Shown here: positions 57,851 through 64,000 of the stretch, in pieces
Layout of the letters: every line of letters starts with the position of its first letter
Position numbering within the stretch: the stretch's first letter is position 1
NCBI GenBank assembly: GCA_021495925.1
Contig: JAKEKT010000034.1
Coordinates: forward strand, 248,001 to 312,000
Reading direction: 5' to 3'
Length of the DNA stretch: 64,000 nt
From: Diplodia intermedia
Taxonomy: Eukaryota > Ascomycota > Dothideomycetes > Botryosphaeriales > Botryosphaeriaceae
Notes under the pieces: generated by a model
What the model was told of the DNA's origin: nothing
Seen by the model: only the letters and a program-made list of their open reading frames with translations
Database searches by the model: none
Made by a program: the position numbers and the translations under genes

Positions 57851-59325
57851 CTTGGGCAACACCAGCAGCTTCGCTGGAACAGGAGAGATATGGGGGTATG
57901 GAGTCGATTCGCGGTTTCGGCGGAGGTGTACGAGCTGCTCCGCGGGCGAGCGATGGGAGCTTCAATCTGGACACGTTGGAGCGTGACTAAGCGATGAAAC
58001 GCGCGACTCTTCCTGCCGCCGCGCGGAATCCTGGCACACAACCACCATCCCTGCCCAACTTTATTTCGACACTCCCGCTGCGGCTGTGCGCGCTGTTATT
58101 TATGTATACGACGAGCAGGCAGGCCAGTTCAGCTGGCTGGCTTGGTGGCTCCTCCCCCGAGGCGCGCATGCGGCTGTTCCGCGGGTTACTCAGCTTCAAC
58201 ACCACGGCGAACGTCGTCGTAGAAACCGCACTAATGCACGGCACTGCGTTCGAAGTTGAAGTGTCGGTCGCTTTGATTGTCTAATCATACCGCAGCTTGA
58301 GTGTCTTCCAACGCCGCTGAGACCTTCCAGCGGCTTGTCCTCGATGCATGACAACAGCCACATCGTTCACCTTTCCCGATTCGCTCTGGACCCTCAAGGC
58401 TGCGTGACCTGGGTCCCCCGAACAACGAGTGCTCAGTATTCCAAGGCCACCTATCCAAACGCTGTGGATGAGCTCTTTATTCGTATTTTGGTCATAGCGT
58501 GGGAAATGAAGCTCCATCCTTCTAGGTAGTATTTGTGAGCAGATTCTGTTGTACAGCAGCAGAGCCTCCAACTATGCTTTCCACAAAATCAAAATTACTC
58601 CCTCAGGCAAGCCTCAAGCTTTCCCTGCATTTCCACTCTCACGTCTGCGAGTTTCCACGCACAATACACACTGATGACGCCGTGCACACCGCCGCGCTGC
58701 CGGCAGAACCATCCAGCAACACACGCTCCCAAAATTAATTATCCCCGTAGCTTGCAACGCTACCTCTGGTACCCGTCCACTACGGATATGAGACCCGTCT
58801 TCGCGCTTTCACTTTTGACTACGCACGTCCTGCAGCTGGGTGCCTGGGTAGTGGGTCTCCCGGGTACTGGGTCGTCCAGGTAATGGGTCTCCCATATCCG
58901 TTCAGGGACCATCTATCCGGACCAGTCTTTACAAGGGCAATATTTTGCAGACCTTGGTTCTTCCCCAAGCGGCAGACTGAAAACTTTTTTCCGGCTTTTT
59001 TCTCCGGGGTAAGCAGTAGGGCGGGCGGAAGTAGAATACGGCAGTGCCTGAGGCAGAATCGGGGGAAGTGGCTGTTGCAGCTGCGTATATGCGGCGAGCA
59101 CACGTGCGAGCCGCCTCCTCGTTCGAAAGCTGTTGGTGCAACTTCTGATTCAAGCTGCTTTCTATCAACCTGCAAACTTCGCGGTGGGACGCTTCAGTTG
59201 CATCATAGAGAAATTAGAACAACACAATAAATTGTACGACAGACGAAACCTCCATCTCGCTTTTACTTCTGGGTATCTTTTTTTTCTTCCCCTCACGAAA
59301 CAAACAGGCACTCACACCTCTCCCA
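57851..59325. other. Upstream region of ERD2 and 3' flank of ORC5
   Basis: 1.5 kb with no supported gene. It contains the 16-base tandem repeat at 58848-58895. The frames are short and unremarkable. Confidence 0.5.
58848..58895 (+). repeat. Three tandem copies of a 16-base unit
   Basis: GTAGTGGGTCTCCCGG, GTACTGGGTCGTCCAG and GTAATGGGTCTCCCAT lie head to tail. They differ at position 4, one inner base and the last two bases. Confidence 0.8.
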
Positions 59326-60893
59326 CTACGCATCCACCACGCCCGCCAAATACTCCCCCATCTCCAGCCCCACACTCCTCCCCAAATCCCGCACATACTC
59401 CCACCCGTAATTGACCCGCCACTTGGCACTCCCATCCAACGCATCCGCGCCGGCGGCGCCGCTCCGCAGCAGCAGCCGCAGCGAATTCAGCGTCGCCACC
59501 GCCGTGTACACATCCGCCGAGGCGGGCGGCGCATCCTGCGGCGGCAGCACGGCGCGGAAGATGGCGAGCAGGCGGTCGAGCGGGAAGGCCGAGGGCGTGA
59601 GCAGGTGGCGCGAGATCTTGCGGTGCTGGCTGCCGCCCGCATTGCGGCGGTTGGGCGTGGCGGCGGTGCCGCCGCCCTTTTTGCGCCGCTTGGCAGCGCT
59701 GGTTTTCATGAAGTAGACGCCGTCCTGCCGCGCGGGGTTGTACGAGGCGAGGTAGGCGGCGCAGAGGAGGTATTTGGAGAAGTACGGGAGGTCGTGGGTG
59801 ACTGTTGGTATGCCGGCGTTAGCTCGGTATTCAGCGAAAGGGGAGGTTGCTTGCGGGTTATGGCTGTGTGTGGTGTGGTGTTGTGCTGTGCCGTTTCTTA
59901 CCCTTCGTCTTCGACACGCTCTCGTCCGCCTCCTGCTGCTGTTCCACCACCACCACCCTGTCCACCAGCGCGGCCTCGCTCTGGAAAATCGCCCGCCGGT
60001 GCACCAGCAGCCGCGAGAAATCCCGCGTCCCGAACGCGCCGTCGCGGACGGGCCCGACGAACGCGTCCCACAGCTTGTCCGCCAGCGCGCCGAACCCGAC
60101 CACGTCGCGCGCCGCGCTCCTCGCCAGCGCGTCCCACACCACCCCGAGGAAGCGCGTCCACACCCACGCGTCGTCCTCGGCCGCCAGGTCGTCCGTGTAG
60201 CCCTTGGACGGGCTCGGCGGCACGAGGAAGATGGTCGACGGCGGCCCGCGCCGCGCGAGGATGAGCACGGCCTCGTCGCGCGTGTACGACGGGAAGTGCA
60301 CGCTCGGCGTGCTGGCGGCGTGCAGCAGGCGCGGCCGCGGCGGCGCGGAGAGGATCAGGACGGTGCTGAGCGTGGGGATGTGCTCGCCCAGCCGCGCGAG
60401 CGCGGGGAGGAGCGTCGGCGGCGCCTCGCGCTGCTTGTCGACGCCGTCGAAGACGAGGACGAAGCGGTCGAGGCCTTCGAGCAGCCGCTGCAGCTGGACG
60501 GAGAGCGCGCTCAGGTTCTCGCATCGTGCGTAGGGCGCGCGGTCGAGGGTTGTGTCCGGGTCGGCCTCGTCGACGGCGTCGAGGCAGGCGGCGAGGGTGC
60601 GCTCGAGGAGGTGCCGGCCGGTGATGCACTCGCGGGAGTTGATGATGGCGTGGGGTATTTTGCGGGTGTCGAGGACGCCGCGGACTATCGAGGTCTTGCC
60701 GGTGGCATCGAGGCCGTGGACGACAAGGGTGGAAGGGCTGGGAAGTGGTGGCTGTTGGAGGTGTTAGTTTTCGGCGCGTGGGGCATTGGGGGTGGAGACG
60801 GACGTTGTAGAGAGCTGCAAGCTGGCGGACCTGCAGCTCACGACATGGAAATTGCTCGCTCAGCGTGGTAAGCAGCACTTCCTCGGGTAGCAT
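59326..60893 (-). CDS. ORC5: Origin recognition complex subunit 5 (ORC5)
   Basis: Exons 60893-60804, 60751-59902 and 59801-59326 give 471 residues with in-frame GT/AG junctions. After a short helix (MLPEEVLLTTLSEQFPCREL) comes a AAA+ domain: Walker A GLDATGKTS at 43-51, Walker B VLVFDGVDK ending near 136, and sensor-type LILSAPP. The remainder is the ORC5 lid and winged-helix part (DDAWVWTRFLGVVWDAL, then THDLPYFSKYLLCAAYLASYNP in exon 3 and KRRKKGGG). It ends with the conserved RVNYGWEYVRDLGRSVGLEMGEYL-type segment. ORC5 binds ATP within the six-subunit complex that marks replication origins and loads MCM. Size and motifs are normal. Confidence 0.93.
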
Positions 60894-61288
60894 GGTTGGA
60901 AATGTTGTTGCAGCTCTGGCGCCCGCTGATCGCCGAGAGAGCTTCACGCGTTGCGGCGCGTCCGTGCGCAACGCCGACGCCACAAGATTACCCGCCGTTT
61001 CTCCTCCATCGCCATGGCTAAGACTAAGTTCACGGACATTCGCAAACACCGTTTGGTTGATCAGCATCTCGTATGAAGAATAGATAGCCGTAACTAAGGC
61101 AAGGAAAAAGACATAACCTAGGAACACAGGACAGAGGCCGTACATTGTAACTCGGTCGCCCAGTACAAAATAAAAAGAAAAAGATCCCCGTCACTCGAAA
61201 CGAGAAAAAAAATCATAGCACCAACGCCAGCGGAGACAGAAAACATCAACAGAAAGTCATGAACACGAGACCTCCCACCTCCATCCAT
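60894..61288. other. Upstream region of ORC5
   Basis: 395 bases; presumed ORC5 promoter. No other feature seen. Confidence 0.4.
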
Positions 61289-62186
61289 TCAGGCCCTGAT
61301 CCAAGCACCATTCCAGGCCTGACAAGAGAATCGATAGCCATGCTCCCAATACCGCCCTTTGCGTGCGTCATTCGCTCGGATTCTTCTGGGAAGCTTCCTG
61401 GATTCCAGTGGCAGTGATGTAGGAGCCCACGTCCCGTTCGGAGCCTGTAAGGAGGATTGGCCACCATGTTCCCAGAACCAGGCGGCGTGTTCTCGTCCAT
61501 CTCTGATGACCATGCAGGGTTTTGCGTCGTACCGAGTGAGAAGTGTGAGCACTTCGACGTTCCTTTGTTTGAAAGCCGCTTGGTATGGTGTTCCGAAACG
61601 CCCGCCGGGTAAGTTGACGTCGGCGCCGTACTCGATCAGAGCGAGGACAATTCCCACCGCCCCACGGAAAGCTGCGCGGTAGAGTGGGGTGGAATCTATA
61701 TGCAGCACTCGTAGGTCGATGACACTGAACATGCGGTCCACTGGCCTTTCCGAAAGTGTAGTTCGCAGTGCTTCTTCGGCTTCTAGAATGCAACTCATTT
61801 CAGCAATGGCAGACGAGTGTAAAGTCGTGATTGCGAAAGGATCACAGCCGCTGCGCAGAAGCAACTCCGTAATATCTTTCTGAGTACTATTCATCAGAGG
61901 TGTCCGACCGAAGTATGAGCTTATGGTAGCATCTGCGCCGTTCTCGAGGAGATACTCCATCAGATCAAAATTCCCATTTGCTAGGTAGAGCACTGTTTCG
62001 CCCCATTGATCACGGGAATTTAGATTCGCACCCAGTTTGTGCAGGGCTTTTACGGCCTCCTTATAGTCGGATCTAACCGCATCCATTAGGGGAGTTTCTT
62101 CGTAGCCATTAAATAAGTCGACCTCGGCACCTTCTTATACGAGAGCTTAAATCGCGTTAAGCTAGCCTTCTTCTATTAAAATTTAA
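61289..62186 (-). pseudogene. Ankyrin-repeat protein gene, 5' part destroyed by RIP-like mutations
   Basis: An intact frame runs from an ATG at 62086 to 61289 (265 residues) with ankyrin repeats (LHKLGANLNSRDQWGETVLYLA, LLENGADATISSYFGRTPLM, LIEYGADVNLPGGRFGTPY). The ATG is not a natural start: it is the Met of a TPLMDA ankyrin motif, and the same reading frame continues upstream as ankyrin sequence (EEGAEVDLFNGYEET). That continuation is broken by stops whose first bases are at 62137, 62149, 62164 and 62185. Each stop would be Gln or Arg with one C-to-T change, as RIP makes. Near the C-terminus a WEHG...QA-NG-W motif occurs twice (FWEHGGQSSLQAPNGTW and YWEHGYRFSCQAWNGAW). Either the gene is dead, or a shortened protein is made from the internal ATG; I favour decay. 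Confidence 0.7.
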
Positions 62187-64000
62187 ATAAATAAGAATGT
62201 ATTTATATATCTATTAGAGATAAGATATAAGAAGCGATAAAAGACTATCTTAAAAGTTACTTATATATTCTACTTCTCGCTAACTAAGCTATCTACTACT
62301 ACGAACGCTTATATTTTAATATATCTTCTTCGCGTCTTATCTAATAGAAAAGTACGCGATACTAGCTATAGTATTAAGTAGTAAAATAGAAGATATACGA
62401 AATAACTAAGAGTTAAACTTATAAATAATAAAAAGAAAGAAAAGATAGTATTAAAGTCTTTTATAAGAACTAACGATAGTATTAAAGACTTTTACGAGAG
62501 TAGAAATTAAATCTACTTTTTAATTACTAGATATAGTAGTAAAGCGTCTTACTATTTAGCGATAGTAGTATATACGTAGTTAGTATAAGATAAATACTAC
62601 TATACTAGTAATTCTCGTAATTAGATAAAAGAGAAGTTATAAAGTTAACTAATAAAGTATTAATAAGCGGGCCTATACGACTAGTTATCTAATTAAGAAG
62701 CTAGTATTAAGAAAGAAATAAGTAAATAAATATATATATAATTATTACGTAATAATAGAAATAAAAGTATAAAACTAAATATAAAAGATAATATAATCTA
62801 GATATTAATATACTTATTATTTTTTAAGAGAAACGAGCTCTAAGTAGCGAATAAACGTCTAATACTTCTATTTAAATAATATCTTTATTAATTCGTTTAC
62901 TACTATATTTATAGTAGACGTCTATTTAAAGTAAATATTATCGGTCTATACTTTCTAGCGAAGCTAGTAGTAATAGATATTAATATAGCGAAGTCTAGTA
63001 TTAAGTTTTCTAGCGTTCTACTCTATTAAAAGAAGCGTCTACTTATTATTATATTAAACGTTAATACGATATTTAGAGTTAAAGAAGATATCTCTAAAGA
63101 ATTATTTCTACTAGTAGTATTACTTTATTATTTTAGAGAGAACTAGTAGCTCTACTTTTATAGAAGAGATAATAATAATAGATTATTTAGACGCTTTCTA
63201 ATTTATAGAAGTATTAAATAGAGTTATTATTAAGCTCTAATAACTATATCTAATAGTAACGTCGCTAGCGTATAAGACGTTACTACTAATCGTAAATACT
63301 TTATAATTATTATTATTATATTCTCTATAGTATAATAAGAGCTTACTAGTCTTACTAAAATAGATAAGAAGACGATTTACTAGCTATAAATATTATATAG
63401 AGAGATTAGTAAGATAGATAAATAGTATTAAATAGATATAAGTAATATTAGCGCGCGTATTAACGACTATAAATTAGACTAAATCTATTTAACTCTAGTA
63501 TATATATATCTATTTAGAAGTCGCGTATTTATTTAAATTAGACTTTAGCTACTTCTACTTTATTAGAGATAAGCCGACTCGTTTATTAAAATTAATCTTT
63601 AAAAATTACGTTAAGACTAGTACTAATTAATTTCTTATAGTTTATATAGCTAGAATCTTAATTCTTAGCTACGTAGCTAGCCGCGCTATTACGTAGTAAG
63701 AGAAAGAAGTTAAATCTAATAGATATTAGATTTTTATATCTATCTTATACTACTATCTCTAATTAAATCGCTTCGAAACTTTATATATAAAAAGAAGATA
63801 TACGAAAGAGCTTAAAAATAAAGTTATATTAATATTAGTTTAGCTAATATTAAGTAACTCTTTATTATTTTTATTAGAATTACTTCTTCTTTTCTTTATA
63901 ATCGCTACGTAGAATTTACGTATTCGTATACTAAAATCTTCGTAATAACTAGCTCGACTTAATTATATATCTTATATAATTCTCGTATTACTCGTTTATT
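62187..64000. mobile_element. RIP-saturated AT-rich repeat block
   Basis: The rest of the window is extremely AT-rich. I scanned every line from 62201 to 64000 and found no CpA and no TpG at all, while CpG and CpT/ApG remain. That is the end state of repeat-induced point mutation acting on CpA on both strands. No frame survives, so the original transposon cannot be named. It borders the decayed ankyrin gene without a clear edge, and it probably continues beyond the window. Confidence 0.75.

Overview
The window is chromosomal DNA of a filamentous ascomycete (Pezizomycotina; the gene content would suit a plant-associated Dothideomycete, but the class is an inference). Short introns of about 50-240 bases with GT...AG ends and one clear TACTAAC branch point, GC-rich third positions, secreted plant-biomass oxidases, and an AT-rich block lacking CpA/TpG (the mark of repeat-induced point mutation, RIP) all point this way. 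I spliced the genes by eye; every multi-exon model below keeps one open frame across its junctions.

Layout. 1-1447 (-) is the N-terminal part of an Spt23/Mga2-like membrane transcription factor cut by the window edge, followed by about 7 kb with no convincing gene. 8773-10531 (+) is a secreted GMC oxidoreductase. 12674-14786 (-) is an RS-rich protein and 15558-17357 (-) the splicing factor SF3B2/Cus1. 20908-25126 (+) is a Puf4-type Pumilio protein with what look like two alternative first exons. 29814-30926 (+) is an AA9 lytic polysaccharide monooxygenase. 33819-34814 (+) is a RING-H2 protein. 37219-41706 (-) is the decapping scaffold EDC4 and 42271-43906 (-) a DCAF4-like WD40 protein.

A small AT-rich element with terminal inverted repeats (44171-44580) precedes a compact set: selenoprotein-O-type AMPylase (45148-47131, +), tRNA adenosine deaminase subunit TAD3 (47476-49001, -), a TRI12-type MFS transporter (49830-51890, +) and an unrecognised low-complexity protein (52312-53592, -). 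Then come the HDEL receptor ERD2 (56742-57850, -), ORC5 (59326-60893, -), and an ankyrin-repeat gene (61289-about 62186, -) whose 5' part dissolves into a RIP-saturated AT-rich block running to the window end.

Functionally this is mostly housekeeping: mRNA splicing (SF3B2, RS protein), mRNA decay (Puf4-type, EDC4), tRNA editing, ER retrieval and replication origin recognition. The accessory genes are the GMC oxidase, the AA9 enzyme (both redox enzymes of lignocellulose attack), the MFS pump and the decayed ankyrin gene beside the repeat block. I see no biosynthetic cluster, rRNA, CRISPR array or confident tRNA.
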